Below are positions 1 to 11,846 of a stretch of DNA of 59,371 nt, piece after piece. Made by a program: the position numbers and the translations under genes. This DNA comes from Pleurotus djamor. Taxonomy: Eukaryota > Basidiomycota > Agaricomycetes > Agaricales > Pleurotaceae. Numbering within the stretch: position 1 is the first letter of the stretch; each line of letters begins with the position of its first letter. The notes under the pieces were generated by a model. The model did no database searches. It saw nothing but the letters and a program-made list of their open reading frames with translations, and was not told the DNA's origin. The DNA lies in contig JAPEVF010000248.1 in assembly GCA_029747585.1 (NCBI GenBank), positions 1 through 59,371 of the forward strand, given 5' to 3'.

Positions 1-631
1 CTCGTGTCTAGGTTTATTCTCTCAGCCTCCATTGTTGCCGCACATACTCAAGGAGCTGTATCTGGTATACCGTATTGCTGATCCCGCCTTGGGTCTTCAA
101 ATGGTATCACAACAGTTAATTATGATTTGTACTTGTAATTGTTTCGACTCGCTGTTGAATTTCTCTTCATTGTAACGTTATAAGTTTGGGCAATAATGTA
201 CTATTATAAGACACCCCCAAATCGAATACATTCAAGGATGGAAGCGACTAAGGATGCTCAGAAAGCTTGATACACATGTCCCTTTTTTGTAAGAGCTTTC
301 GTTCGGTCGTTCCCAGTTCTGTTCGAGTCTCAGGTGTTGCCATATTTATATGGCCCTTCCGCGATCGTTATTCCATACTTTAACTCGTGCGCCCGTGGCA
401 AAGGCCCACAGACCAAGTAATTGTTGCTCAGAATGATTGCTTTCAGGGGAAGACAGCACGTGATGATCATCGGCCACATGTTACCGTGGCGCGGGACCCT
501 GAGCTTGTCAGTTCGGTGTCATTTTGAACATCGAGAACGCTGCCCTCGACGACGGACCGAATCAGCTGTCATACCGTTGGCTCTGCTGTAAAGGCTATGT
601 TCTTTGCTGAACGATAGTTGCCCCATGCAAT
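1..631. other. Upstream region of the first gene
   Basis: No convincing coding sequence was seen here. A six-codon upstream ORF begins with the ATG at 598 and ends just before the chosen start of the next gene. A CACGTG hexamer lies near 459. The window edge may cut through the 3' end of another gene, but I see no recognisable protein. Confidence 0.4.
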
Positions 632-1974
632 ATGCTGGATTACACACATTCAGAGTGAGTCGCAGCCACTCGAAAACCAACCGTGTTCTCAGTCAATTTC
701 CTCAACTTTACAGAAACAATCGCTTGAAGCGCTATGCGCTCGCTGAGCAGTCCCTGAAGGCTGCGCTCAGTCATACTGCATGCTCTGAACCTGAGCCCAG
801 GGACCTACAAATTCGAACCTTGAAGCAGGCCATTGCCATGCTCACGACGCGAGCTCGGGACGCTGAACAACGTTCGGAAGCGCTACGGATGCAACTACTG
901 GATCGTCAGTTGGATCCTACGGTGTACTCATCGCTTCAGCAAGAACGGTGGAAGGAGGAGAAACGCCGTCTGGCTGTCCAGGACGAGTTAAACGGATTGC
1001 AGGCACAATTGGAGATGCTTAGTGTGGGAGGTGATGTCGGCAAGTCTATATCAATCTCACCCGAAGAGAGAAGACAAATCAATCTCGCACGCTTTCTTCT
1101 CTCCTCCCACTCTCCCCCACTGCACAAGGAGAGGAGTTTCAAGAGAATGACCGTACAAGACCCACCTTCTCGACGATTACGACCTCTATCATTGACTCCC
1201 AAACGACCACATTCCGTGGATAACCATAGGGAGTCCGTCCCGGATACAGAGCAAGCAAGCTCTATGAATAAGCAAACTCCTCGCAAAGTGCCTGGGAGAC
1301 CCGGTATCTCCACCAAATCGTCTCCATCCCTTCGCTCGCCCACGTCTTCGAGCAGCCAATCATCTCCAGTTACTTCCAGTACCGATTTCTCTCCCAAGAC
1401 GGCATGGTTTACTCTCGATGATGATGAGGCGAAAGAAGGTACAGCCGTCATCTACCAGAAAGACTCGCAGGTGGCGGTCAATTCACCGGTCTCAGAAGAG
1501 ATTCAGGTAGACATGCCGGATTATGCCCGCAATTTAATTGAAGAGTTCGATTCCTTCGTTGCTGCCCCCAACTTGCCTTTCTCTTCTCCATCGCAAAAAG
1601 CCCCTTCGACCCTCTTCACGCCACTCCCTCCGTCAACACCCCCTTCTCCCAGATCCGAACGTATCACACCGGACTCACCCGGCGCAAACCCTCACATCAG
1701 TCGCTTACGCAGGAAACAGTCTCAGAGAAGCTCGCTTTTCTCCATCTCCGAAGCGATTTCCTCTCGCATCAGTTTCGTTAGCGACCATATGCATTCTCCC
1801 TTCTCTCCGAAGCCGTCGATGAGCAGCTTGAGGTCACCTCAGCCGTCTTCACACCCCAGAGGTGGATTGGAAACGGTCGGAGAGGTAGACCCTTTGGAAA
1901 ATCATCCAGCTTCGTCACCTTCGAAGCTTTCTTTCGCGACTCGCATTAAGCGACGCGTCCTTGATCGCCATTGA
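632..1974 (+). CDS. Hypothetical coiled-coil, Ser/Pro-rich protein
   Basis: I do not recognise this gene. The chosen model starts at the ATG at 632, has a 23-nt first exon, an intron at 655-713 with a consensus GTGAGT donor and CAG acceptor, and one long second exon, giving about 427 residues. Splicing fuses MLDYTHSE directly to NNRLKRYALAEQSLK. Residues 10-110 are charged and helical (LKQAIAMLTTRARDAEQR, then QQERWKEEKRRLAVQDELNG), as in a coiled coil. The remaining three quarters are low-complexity Ser/Pro/Arg sequence with many SP dipeptides, typical of a phosphorylated disordered tail. A longer unspliced reading from 604 begins with TTG and was rejected. The ORF is uninterrupted over 1.2 kb, so coding is likely, but the function is unknown. 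Confidence 0.7.
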
Positions 1975-2452
1975 CACAAAGGGAGACTTATGATCCCTCC
2001 ATTCGATTTATCTCCCGCATATCATGACTATTTATGACTTCGCACCTATAGACAATAGCTTGGTAGCGCGAGCACATGTCCCTGCTTGCTTCGCGCTTTC
2101 ATGCAGCGATTTATTCTTGACGATGTGTTGTAATTTCTTGGACATTTGCGTACCCACATCTGCTTCTCTTTCTTGGACTTTCTTGATTGATCTTTATTTG
2201 TAGACTCTACTTACGAATCTACTTTGACCCTTTACCACACAGTTCCTCTGTACATTATCATCGAATCATGTTCTCAAATGATTGGCATATTTACGCACAC
2301 CTTTCCCGATGCTCGTCGCGATGGATATGATATCATCACTTGAGGCAGTCCGAGTAGATCCATAAGCAATATGATTCTGAGCACAACGGATAGTATAGTT
2401 CAAAATCGTCCATGCAATTTATTTAAATATGAATACATAGAAGATAGAGCTT
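1975..2452. other. Intergenic region between convergent genes
   Basis: This 478-bp stretch lies between the 3' ends of two convergent genes. It is T-rich with a few short ORFs and no recognisable protein. It probably holds both 3' untranslated regions. Confidence 0.5.
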
Positions 2453-4493
2453 CTAGACTGGTACAGCTTCGATGGAATGAACCAAACTACTTTCTCCTGG
2501 CTGCTGGCGAACCTTGGTCATCGCCCAGCCAGTCCTTCGTAAAATCGACTGCGTGTGAGGCAATGTACGCTCCTGCGAATTGCACAAGGTAAACATCTTG
2601 AACAACAACACCCACGTTAGACTAAGCCGGCTATCACAGAGGCAATTCAAGAAGGTACTAACCACCATATCGAGATGATAAACCGTTTCATTTGGAGGAC
2701 CATAATTTGCGAGGAGTGGCTCAGGAGCGTATTGCTGTAATGACCCAGGCACTGCGGTGGAGGGGTCACAGGGTGGGGTCCGGCAAGCAAATGGAATGAT
2801 GGAGTCCATGAGTAAGAGCTTGGTGTCTGGCTTCGCAGCTTTCCGAAGACGAGAGAGGATTTTAACGAAATATGGATCAGCCCAGTTGGGCGCGATTCCT
2901 TTCAGAAGGAAGATAGTCGCATTCTTCTGCGGCTGTTCTTCGAAGAAGTCATGCTCTAGAGTGAATGGGTGAGTTCGCTATTGGAGAAGCGATCGACTCG
3001 GAAGTTGCACCTTGAAATTGGACAAATCCTGACTTCAGGGCGTGGGGCATCTCCTTCTCCCAGTGCTAAAACGTCGATTAAATCAGGTTGGAGAGATAGG
3101 AAGATATCTGACAGCGTACCTGCTTTCCTTCGTTGACAACTTTGGGTAGGTCCTGAATCACGTAGTCGAATTGAGGAAAATGTATCGCGAGCTCTTGAGT
3201 TGTGCCGCACACGCCTCCGCCAACGTCTACAATCAAAGAACCTGGAGCCAGTGACGCCCAGCTGAATGCTTTAAAGAGGGCCTTTAGTCAAAGGACATAG
3301 CTAGTGGGAGGACGGAAAGTACCTTCGAGTATTGCACCAGGTACCTGAGCATTTTCTTGCACGCCGAGCATAGCGAGACCAAATCTCTTTTGTCTCAGGG
3401 ATTCTCCAGGGCGAGCGTAAAAGTCCCAAAGCGTTATTCTTTCCCCAATGGCCTTCGAGAAGGGTGAGTCCCTAGGATCATGGGAGTGTGCCATCTGTGG
3501 ATCTGAGAGGCACTCCCAGCCATAGGCGCAAGCCTTGAATGTCTCATCTAGGCTAGCATGTAGGTAAGGATACGAGTTGCGGTAAGGAAAGAGGGAGGAA
3601 ACGTACTGATGACCGGCGAGGGCTCCACCTGGCGAATCCCTGGGGTCATAGGAGTGTCTCATCTGAGGGTCTGAGAGGCACTCCCAACCATAGGTGCAGG
3701 TCTTGAAGGTCTCGTCCAGGCTAACAAGTGGGTAAGGAGAAAGGTTGCGGTAAGGGCGAAAATTGATATTACTGATGGCAAACTAAAGCCCCGAAACCGA
3801 ATGCAGTTCTGTATTTGACTTCAGGGCTGGAAACGAAAATTGAAGTTTGTCAGGTGTGCAGGGGCGAAAAGGGAAATAGGGACAAGTTACTTGGACAAGA
3901 CCTCTTGCAGCGGCATCAATGAGTCGAGCATGCTCGAGATTCGATTGTTAGTGAATACATCCGGCTTTACTTCGCGATATATGTAGTTCGTAGCCAGAAC
4001 TCGTAGGAGTCGACTAAGTTTTGATGGATCTTGCCCATTCTTCGCGGCGATTTCACCAACATTGAGGCCCTGTGAAGGGAGATATTAGCATCTTCACCAA
4101 AATCGCTTGAAGCGAGTGAGAACCTTCGGCCCAGCATCTCGCAGTATCTCTGTGACATGACTTTCGAGACATACTCTCAATGCAAACGCTTTCCAGGGCT
4201 AGAAGGAACTGAGAGTTCAGAGGGATATAGTGAACCTCCAATTTGCAACGTACTCCAGATATAACGTGGTAGGCAGTCAAGTGCGGAGGCATTAGAATAG
4301 CCGCTATGTGCAGAGCTGCAGAGCTTGCCACTCGTGCCGCTTCTGCGGCAATTGGATCCATGCGGAATGCTTCTGATATCGGGTGGAAAGTAGTGTCTAG
4401 GTCGGGAATGGGGAGGTCGTTTTCTTGACACGCTGCTTCCAATGACTCTACAGAATCTTGAAGGAGCTTTAGAAGCTGGCGAAGGATAGACAT
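2453..4493 (-). CDS. COMT-type S-adenosylmethionine O-methyltransferase
   Basis: Predicted SAM-dependent O-methyltransferase of the fungal caffeate/flavonoid-OMT-like family, which methylates phenolic hydroxyls; the substrate is not predictable. The gene has many short introns. The N-terminal exon (MSILRQLLKLLQDSVESLE) is the helical dimerisation region. Next come a winged-helix segment (GLNVGEIAAKNGQDPSKLSR), the SAM motif SLIVDVGGGVCGTTQELA near 3190-3235, the segment FPQFDYVIQDLP, and a catalytic-region exon reading NATIFLLKGIAPNWAD. The C-terminus is NSQERTLPHTQSILRRTGW. One intron-plus-exon unit is tandemly duplicated in frame (separate entry), giving about 40 extra residues before the SAM domain. 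The gene is divergent from the DENND6 homologue, with 558 bp between starts. Whether the enlarged protein still folds is unknown. Confidence 0.88.
3471..3798 (-). repeat. Tandem in-frame intron-exon duplication, 168-bp period
   Basis: Positions 3471-3630 and 3639-3798 are two diverged copies of one unit. Each holds a short intron (3553-3606 and 3721-3772 on the minus strand, both with GT and AG ends) followed by an exon encoding DETFK.C.YGWECLSDPQM.HS.DPRDSP. Offsets between matching features are 168 bp on one side of the intron and 166 bp on the other. Because 168 is a multiple of three and the introns share phase, the exon is simply repeated in the protein. The exon upstream ends ALVCHQ in one copy and ALAGHQ in the other, which shows how far the duplication reaches. 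Confidence 0.85.
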
Positions 4494-5051
4494 CCTAGGA
4501 CGAAAGGCGAAAGCAGCTTCTCATTTCACCCCATCCTCCATATTTAACCTCGTTGACGTGTGTATGATGTGAGCGGCGAACGAGAGCTGAAGCAGGCCGC
4601 AACAGCAATTCATACGGTTTCCTTCCCAGCGCGCAGAGCCTTTGCGGCAGCTTCTCATCTCTCTGATCATCAAACAGAAGACACCAAAGAAAAGTCGAAG
4701 TTCCTTCAACTTCTACAGTACATGGTTATTATCGGATACGCATGACTGTTCGTCGATTTGATGATGTGACCTGAGTCTTGGTGACTATGTACTTCAGTGT
4801 GAACGCAGATGCATATGAGATGGCGGTCATACCTTTACTTCGCAGTGGTCAGAACTCAGAATGCGGCTGAGGACGAGCCAATAGCTGGCACTGAGTTGGG
4901 CCTTGAGCTTGGCAGCGGACGAGCTGACCAGGTCCACCGGGTCCGTGACCCACTCCCCTAGGCACGTGCTAATATAGTCCCGGAACGGCGCAGCGCGCTT
5001 GTCCCGTTCAATCTCAAATCCTTATCATACCGTTTCCTCGTCGTACCTTTC
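4494..5051. promoter_or_regulatory. Divergent promoter region, OMT / DENND6 homologue
   Basis: These 558 bp separate two divergent start codons. Short ORFs occur but none looks real. A CACGTG hexamer lies near 4963, about 90 bp upstream of the DENND6-like start. No clear TATA box was recognised for either gene. Confidence 0.4.
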
Positions 5052-7670
5052 ATGCCTGCGCGGCCTGCCTCTTTGGACCTTGAGAATGACGAGGAGAAGG
5101 ACATAGGGGACCTGGCGCTGTCTTCTGGGCTTGATAGCAGCGCTACAATCGGTCCCAGTTCGAGCAGGACTCACACCAATGCTGGCCTCGGCATCCTGGG
5201 TCCTCAACTTCCCATGTCAATGGATCGCTTGAACCTCGGTCGACGCGTCTCTTTAACGACATCTGATATTGGAGTGATCAGCCAGGATGACGCTTCGCAT
5301 CAGCTGCCTTCAGGCCACGTCCAATTAGGCGTTTTGGAAACAGATCTTCCTCGCGCCTCCATTCCGAGCTTGGAACGATGGATCATGGGCATTGCTATCG
5401 GTGCGCTTACTACTCTGTTTGCGGCTCGTATTGCTAAGGCCACACCTCATAGTCGACTTCGATATCGATCAGGGTCCCGTGATAAGTTCGGTGTATCCTC
5501 CCATGACATTTGCTCAGTCCGATGTACCCAATATGTAAGTCATTTCTGTGCGCGTCAGCTCTGTCTGACTCTCGTGTGCTCAGCGCATTTTCATCCTTTC
5601 CAGATTCGCCGCGCTTCGATGAAGGATCACAGATACACAGTTTCCGCGTGCGACTCGGCTCATATCAATCTACTCAATCTTCACCTACGATACCTTCAAC
5701 TGTGCCTTCTCACATCAACTCGCCCCTGCCTCGTCATATCCGCTCTCAGATACCCAACCCTTCATCTATACCCCCTTTGACACCAAGTCCTGCACCATCT
5801 CTCGAACCATCTACTTACAGATACATCAATGGATTTTCCTATTTTACGCAGCGGAGAGACCCTTCCGTGAAGCGAGGTTATCGCCAGGTATGTACGTATC
5901 ACTTCTGACGGCTTGTTTCGTGACAACTCACTCGCCTACACACCATCTAGCAAGCGTTAGTGATCTTGACTCCGCATCAATACCCCGCACTCTTTTCCTT
6001 CACGCTCTCACTCCTCGGTTCCTTGTTCGCCGGCGAACTCGGCCGTGACCATGCTACATACGTTTCATTGAATCGTGCACTAATGGATTGGACGAAATGG
6101 TGAGTAACGGTCACACTGTTAACGGCTTGGGCCCCCGATATCGATGCATACGATCTATTAGGCCTGACCCCATACCTGGAGAGAGATTACTGCTAACCTT
6201 TCTTAACACGGATATGGAGGTCGAATTACCTCATGACGCTGACGAACAGAGGGTATGGTCTTGTCCTTCTAGTCTGGGCTCTCGTATATACGTTTGTCCT
6301 TCCTTTTATTTTGAATGGGGATGTACTCAAGCAGGTCGAATAGATTCCAGCATCGGCTCCGTCACTTTGTTCAGTGGTGGCGACACCATCGACCCTTGCG
6401 AGTCCACACCACATTCCTCCTTTCCTTAATGCCATCCCCATTTTCGCCTCAGCTCGCCTTCTTCCAAGCTTATGGTCTATATGGGAAAATCTCGTACTCT
6501 GTGAACCAATATTGGTTAGTGGTGATTCACCAGCTGTGGTCAGCTGTGCAGTGTGGTGGATTGTTGAGCTTGGACGAGGAGTAAGTCCCGGCTATAACTC
6601 ATTCCCTCCGACGCCCTCTTATCCTCTCTTAGCTTCCTCTATGTCATACACACAATATCCGACCATATATGACCATCAACGATTCTGAGTGCTCGACCTT
6701 GATTAGTGCCAAGCGTCCCGGAGAAGCTGGTCTGGTGCTTGGGGTCACTAACCCATGGTTGGAAAAGCAATGTTCGCATTGGGGATGTATAGTTAGTCTG
6801 CGAGGTGCACCCCCTGCGGGTCCCTCTGCATCCGATTCCCCGTAAGTGGCTATTTTGTCGGAATAATGTTTTAATCAATCAATGTTTGTCATCGGCTGTG
6901 AACAGGTTTGTCAGAGAGCGCACACCTACAGGAACGCCAACGAGTGCCGCTGGCACCCCACAACCCCATGCAGGTAGAAACAGTGGGAGATGGACGCCTT
7001 TGACCGCCGATACCCGGAAGTCATTCATCTTTGGCATGAGTCCCGGCGGGGACGCCAGTGATAGTAGCTCTGGTACTAGCGGCTGGAAAAATCGCTCGTA
7101 TAAGCGATATATCTCCAAGGACCGCACGCTTCTGAAGAAGTTGGAAGACGCATGGAAAAGCGGCAACGAGCATGAACGTAAGTGACGTTGACATAGCCTG
7201 TTTGGCAACCCTCGTCTGATGATGCGCCCACAGAACTGGAGGCTACATTATGCCTTAGACAGCATTTCAATACACGAACCAGGGAGATGTTGGTGCCACT
7301 TTCTCGTTACCTTAACACCCTTATCCCGTCGCCCGCCGAGTTAGCTTCTTCTCGTAGAAGCAGCCCCCATCAGACGCCTACGTTCACTCCTTCTATGGCC
7401 TCTCTAATCACACCGTCTACCACCAACCTCCGGTCTCCGCGTACGCCTTCGCCGTCCGGAAGTGTCACGTCATCGCATGTCCCTCGACTGAAGCCGTTCT
7501 CTCGCACCACCTTCTTTGCGTCCTTGAAAGAGTATGGCTGCCCTCTGCCCTTCCGCTCCACGAAACAGCGTACAGATTTTTATGAGCGATGGCTGAAGAG
7601 CAAGACCTTTGGCATCTGGCTTGCGAAGCAAGAAGAGATTGTTCAAGGGGTTCTAGAGGAAAAGACTTAA
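5052..7670 (+). CDS. DENND6/FAM116-like DENN-domain protein
   Basis: Predicted homologue of DENND6 (FAM116), a DENN-family Rab guanine-nucleotide exchange factor acting in membrane traffic. It has at least seven exons. Splicing 5401-5452 joins LERWIMGIAI to VDFDIDQGPVISSVYPP, the start of the longin-like uDENN region, followed by FSSFPDSPRFDE. YINGFSYFTQRRDPSVKRGY with QALVILTPHQYPALF matches the conserved RGYFQKSLVLIS region of animal DENND6. Later exons give GLVLGVTNPWLEK, YKRYISKDRTLLKKLEDAW and LVPLSRYLNTLIP. The C-terminus (FYERWLKSKTFGIWLAKQEE) corresponds to the family's last helix. The first 110 residues, before LERWI, are disordered and Ser-rich. The assignment rests on several collinear blocks, so the family call is firm; Rab specificity is not known. 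Confidence 0.87.
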
Positions 7671-9924
7671 TTAAACTGTAGCTTTACCATTGTTGCCTGG
7701 GGGCCGCACGCACTCGTGTACCTACGACTTACGGCAACTCTGATTGGCATTTTGGACCGACTGGACCTCGGATATTATACAGGGTCACCGTTGATTCCCC
7801 ATCTGCTCGATGTCAATCCTGGAGAGTGCCGTCATCGGCCATATTGAAGCCTTTCTCACTGGTTTAGACCCTCGCCTATCATCCTGTTTTCTTGAGAATG
7901 CGCGCCCACCGATCAAGCGAATACTTCCGACTCTTTCTTCTATCTTCACCTTCGAAGTTCACCCACAATCCCGCGTTGGGACGTTGATATCATTACATGC
8001 GTCACCTGTTACTACCACGAAGATAACAAGGCTTCTATTCTCGGCGTATATTTCACGGCTGACTACAACACGTGTGTGCAACTCTTGGAAGCAAATCTCC
8101 TGTATCTGGACAAGCGGATCTACCCCGCTATACCACACCGTCGATCTTGAACGGCATCCCGAGAGAAAAGCTGTGTGCGTGTTGTCAGGTTTATATCCTC
8201 CACTTCCAGGTCACGCTCTTCATTGTGGCCTGGATACCTCGAAAACCTGCACACATGTCGATCGTTTTTGAGAGAAAGTGGAACGACACCCTAAAAATTG
8301 AATCACGACGTCTATGGAAGCGCTTCATTCATGGAAACACTTGAATGGACAGATTCCGCCATGGGTAAAATGTCCCCATGGATCATACGAAGCTTACCTG
8401 TTGCGTTCTTTGTGAATTCGCCATGTCGTTGAATCACAAGTTCGGCGTTGGATTTATCATGCTTACCCCAAACTACGCCCACAGAGAATGGTTGGTGGCT
8501 CCCTCATGTTATCATGACCAGTTCATTCTGACATATTTTCTTCAAACTTTACGGCACCAGCTACCCGACTTCTAGGAACACGGTGGAGAAACATGAGGCT
8601 TTGAGGTGATAAGTTACTGATAATGATTAACACCACCAACTCGTGTCTTCTTCTGTAACTTGTGGGTCGTGTCTCTAGGCCTAACCAAGAACAACTTAGC
8701 ATCTCCACCGAAGGCTTCCGTAGGCTGCGCATTCATCAAAGCGATCATTACTTCGGAAGCTCCGTCAACGAAGTATTACCCGCGAACGTCGTCACAATTT
8801 AGTAGAACACATCCAAGGCTGACACGGCCCCATCCCAGCTGAAACTCAACTATGACAGAAAGCTCGACAGGAGTCAGCTTCGAGTGCAACGTTAACGACC
8901 CATTTTTCTTTATTTTTCCGAGCTGTCACGACCAGTGGACGCATACTAGTTCAGCGGTGCAGCGCAAAACAGGCACCATCCAGGGGAATTTATTGAACTC
9001 GCAAAGCCGGTCACCACTTTCATAGGTAAGTATCACGTACGGACTAAGTACACTATATTTTTGCATCACCATCTATTCAGCCGGTGTCTGAAACTGCAAA
9101 TACGCTGAGAAGGGACGTTGTTGACAAGACAAGAAAACAAGGAAAGCTCGATACGCTACAAACGCACATTTTTCTTGTTCGTTTAGGGAACATATCGAAG
9201 CCGCGGCCGAAATAATGCTTGAATTTGTTTTCGAGGGTGGGTCATAACTCACAAAGATGTCGATCGCCACAAATCGCAGTGGCGACATGTCGGAACGCTT
9301 ACGACACATTCGTGCCTGAATGTGGCATAACGTAACTGCCTCGTTCCCTTCTTTCACAGTGATGAGGCTGCGATTACTTTCAGGTCGACAGATAGCATCA
9401 CCTTTGAAACGAATATGGTTTAGGTCGATTTTCTTGGGCCTACAGTAGTGGTCAGTCAGCAGGAACCCATTGCCGACCATCGACCGTAGTCCAAGACGCA
9501 AGGCTACACGTGGACACTGGGGGCCGAGGAGGACAACGTGCGCTCGTCTTGGATAAAATTGCATGCAAACTTTGATGATGACGATGCACAACTGAAGAAA
9601 GAAGCAGAAGCAGAATCAACTCAAAGAATCACACTGGTTGCAGTGACGGTTGCTTGACCAGCTGGCTTCGGGGTAAGATAAAAGTTCTATTCAAAGCTTT
9701 AACCTGATTGATTGGACAAGGTTACCTATTGCAGCAAAAGAGCTCTCGCGAGGCGTGGACACATCACATCGTGGCGCAGGGCGTTAACCAAGGCCCCGGG
9801 GCAAAATTTTCTTTTCCGTCCAGTGGGCCACATGAAAGTTGTCCTAATCTTGCTGAATACGATCGGACACACTTAATTCAGCGGGTGGTAACTGACCTGA
9901 CCGGTAAGCTACTCTACTCCTCCT
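7671..9924. other. Gene-poor interval
   Basis: These 2.25 kb hold only short unrecognised ORFs. On the plus strand, 7810-8344 has two overlapping open frames, one with a Cys-rich stretch (CVTCYYHED) in a third frame, but no start, splice pattern or family could be supported. The minus-strand ORF at 9073-9564 is listed separately. No transposon ends or long repeats were found. Confidence 0.45.
9073..9564 (-). CDS. Doubtful hypothetical ORF, about 163 aa
   Basis: I do not recognise this ORF. The first ATG-initiated frame runs from 9564 to 9073; a longer version to 9591 would need a TTG start. It has eight cysteines, several positively charged patches and no clear domain, signal peptide or membrane segment. 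It lies alone in the gene-poor interval and no splice signals demand its existence. It may be chance open frame. Confidence 0.2.
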   Translation of the reverse strand: MQFYPRRAHVVLLGPQCPRVALRLGLRSMVGNGFLLTDHYCRPKKIDLNHIRFKGDAICRPESNRSLITVKEGNEAVTLCHIQARMCRKRSDMSPLRFVAIDIFVSYDPPSKTNSSIISAAASICSLNEQEKCAFVAYRAFLVFLSCQQRPFSAYLQFQTPAE

Positions 9925-9932
9925 TATATAAA
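9925..9932 (+). promoter_or_regulatory. TATA box of the UbiA gene
   Basis: A TATATAAA element lies about 55-60 bp upstream of the ATG at 9987, followed by a short C/T-rich leader. Spacing and sequence fit a core promoter; this is inferred from sequence alone. Confidence 0.5.
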
Positions 9933-9986
9933 CTTCCATGAATCTCTGATACAAACCAGCTCTTTCACACCTCTACTAGTCCAGCC

Positions 9987-11345
9987 ATGGTTGTCGACAC
10001 ACGCGCAGAGTCCACCACTACCTTCAAGACCACCTCACGTTCTTCGTTGCTCACACTTCCGACGAGAGAAGAATTCAATGCGTGCTGGGAACTCTGTCGA
10101 CTACACAATAACATCGGCTTTTGGGTGGTCTACCTCCCACTCGGTATGTCATGATCGCTAGTGGTTCCTTTGAAATCGGAACTGACACGGTCATGACAAT
10201 TAGCATGGTCGATAACCATGGCTTACCATGCGCAAGCGAATCTCTCGATCATGGAAGCCCTCACACGCGCAGCGATCTATGTCCCGTTATGCTTCGGGAT
10301 CAAGTCTCTTGTAAGCTGCTCAACCCACTAGCCTTCAATCCAACACTCACCCACATTGCTCCGACATCAGATTATGACTATCGACGACATTCTTGACTAC
10401 GATATTGATGGACTAGTGGAGCGGACGAAAGGCCGCCCACTCCCCCGAGGGGCAATTTCGCTACAGCGAGCCTGGCTTTTCTTCGGGCTCCAAGCGGCAA
10501 TCGGCATTCGATCCGCTTACTACTTCTTGGGCACCACTGCGTATGACCTTCTTTCGCCCGCCTGAGCATTCGCCGAACTCAGCTTGTTCCTTTTTCAGAC
10601 TACACGTCTCAATGTTTGCATGGCCCTTGTATATCATCTATCCGACTTGCAAGGTAAATTGTATACCCTTGAGATCGTGCAGGACGTCCGCTAATCGAAA
10701 CCGAACAGCGTTGGATGGGCTTGGCTCCAATCCCCTTGGTGAGTAGAGTATTCACTGCTTATCTTGGTTTCGAATCAACCTCATGGTCCTCCTCTGCAGG
10801 GTCTGATGTTCAATGTCGGCATATTCATGGGTTGGGCCGACCTGAGTATTTCTGGGGATATCCCTTGGCATATCCTTACTCCCATCTATCTGGGTGCCTG
10901 CATGTGGACGTTCACGTATGAAACAGTTTACCAACACCAGGTCAGTCAGCTGGTTTCTCCAGATTAACCATCTTCTTCCGAATACAACCTCTAACTTCTT
11001 TCAACTTTGTTCCTGTAGGATAAAGTCGATGATGTCAAGATTGGCATCTATTCGCCTGCTTTGTTCTGTGGAGACTACACTATCCCCGTTTGCACCGCAA
11101 CGGCCGTTGGCTTCGTAGGCCTTCTGACCTACGGTGCCTTCTTGAACGACCACGCCTTACCGGTATACGTCGCTATCGCCATTTCCGGTTTCATGCTGTT
11201 TAACCGGCTCCTTCAAACTGACATCGATCGCCCAGAAGACTGCAAACGCCTATTCCTCGACACGGTCACAGTGGGCCAAGTCATCCTCTCCGGCTTCGTC
11301 GTAGATGCTGTTGCTTCACGGATAATGGACGGCGTTCCATTGTAA
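9987..11345 (+). CDS. UbiA-family membrane prenyltransferase
   Basis: Predicted integral-membrane aromatic or terpenoid prenyltransferase of the UbiA superfamily. Seven exons (9987-10142, 10204-10310, 10371-10540, 10599-10653, 10709-10738, 10800-10940, 11019-11345) give about 328 residues, usual for the family. The first Asp-rich motif is IDDILDYDIDGLVERTKGRP, with D in place of the usual N of NDxxDxxxD. The second is YETVYQHQDKVDDVKIG, where Asp residues bind Mg-diphosphate. Hydrophobic helices surround both, and RWMGLAPIPLG matches the conserved loop before the second half. There is no obvious mitochondrial presequence beyond a short Ser/Thr-rich N-terminus, so either a COQ2-like role or meroterpenoid synthesis is possible. 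Fungal secondary-metabolite prenyltransferases of this class look similar, and the neighbouring alpha/beta hydrolase would fit that, but the substrate is unknown. Confidence 0.88.
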
Positions 11346-11846
11346 CTTGTATACATTTATAATGTTTGACTCTTACGAACCTTCATGGCTGTATGTACAA
11401 CGAACTACTGTATCGAAACCTCCGCCCCTGTATATAGGCTTAATCATAATCGAGAACGTTTTGCTTGCATGGACCTGTATTTCTCGCAAACGACTTACCC
11501 CAAGCTTCCTTGTGTCGATCAGTTTCATCTTGTACAAAGATCTATTCGCATGGTGTCTACCCCTTTACGTTGCGTTGACGGTGACATTGTCGTGCTGCCA
11601 CATACATAAACCTCCCGAATTGCCCGCGTACCTGCAGGTGCTAGGGGTAAAATGGCCTGTGTACTCGCGATTCCTACATTCAGCTTCCATACGATGCAAA
11701 GGGTTCAAGCTGGCAGGGTCACGTAGCATCTGTGGTGTGGTATCATGTTCGTGAGGACACCACCGAAAATGTTTGATTCAGCAAGAGTACCGTAGTAAGA
11801 AGACTAAGTGTGAGGAAGGCCAGAGAAGCCCATCGTAGAGACGTAG
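11346..11846. other. Intergenic region between convergent genes
   Basis: About 500 bp lie between the UbiA stop and the stop of the minus-strand orphan gene. An open plus-strand frame at 11347-11754 starts immediately after the UbiA stop and has no recognisable features; I treat it as 3' untranslated sequence. Confidence 0.5.

Noticed and set aside
604..654. Longer N-terminus of the first gene from a TTG codon at 604, or an unspliced start at the ATG at 625
   Set aside because: TTG is not a normal fungal start. Splicing 655-713 with a consensus donor and acceptor from the ATG at 632 gives a clean frame.
936..1451. 171-aa minus-strand ORF
   Set aside because: It lies entirely opposite the plus-strand Ser/Pro-rich gene; its composition mirrors that gene's codon pattern, so it is an antisense shadow.
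10760..10780. tRNA B-box-like sequence (GGTTTCGAATCAACC)
   Set aside because: It lies inside a UbiA intron and no A box or cloverleaf could be formed around it.
11347..11754. 135-aa plus-strand ORF directly after the UbiA stop
   Set aside because: No family, no promoter and no start context; more likely 3' untranslated sequence.
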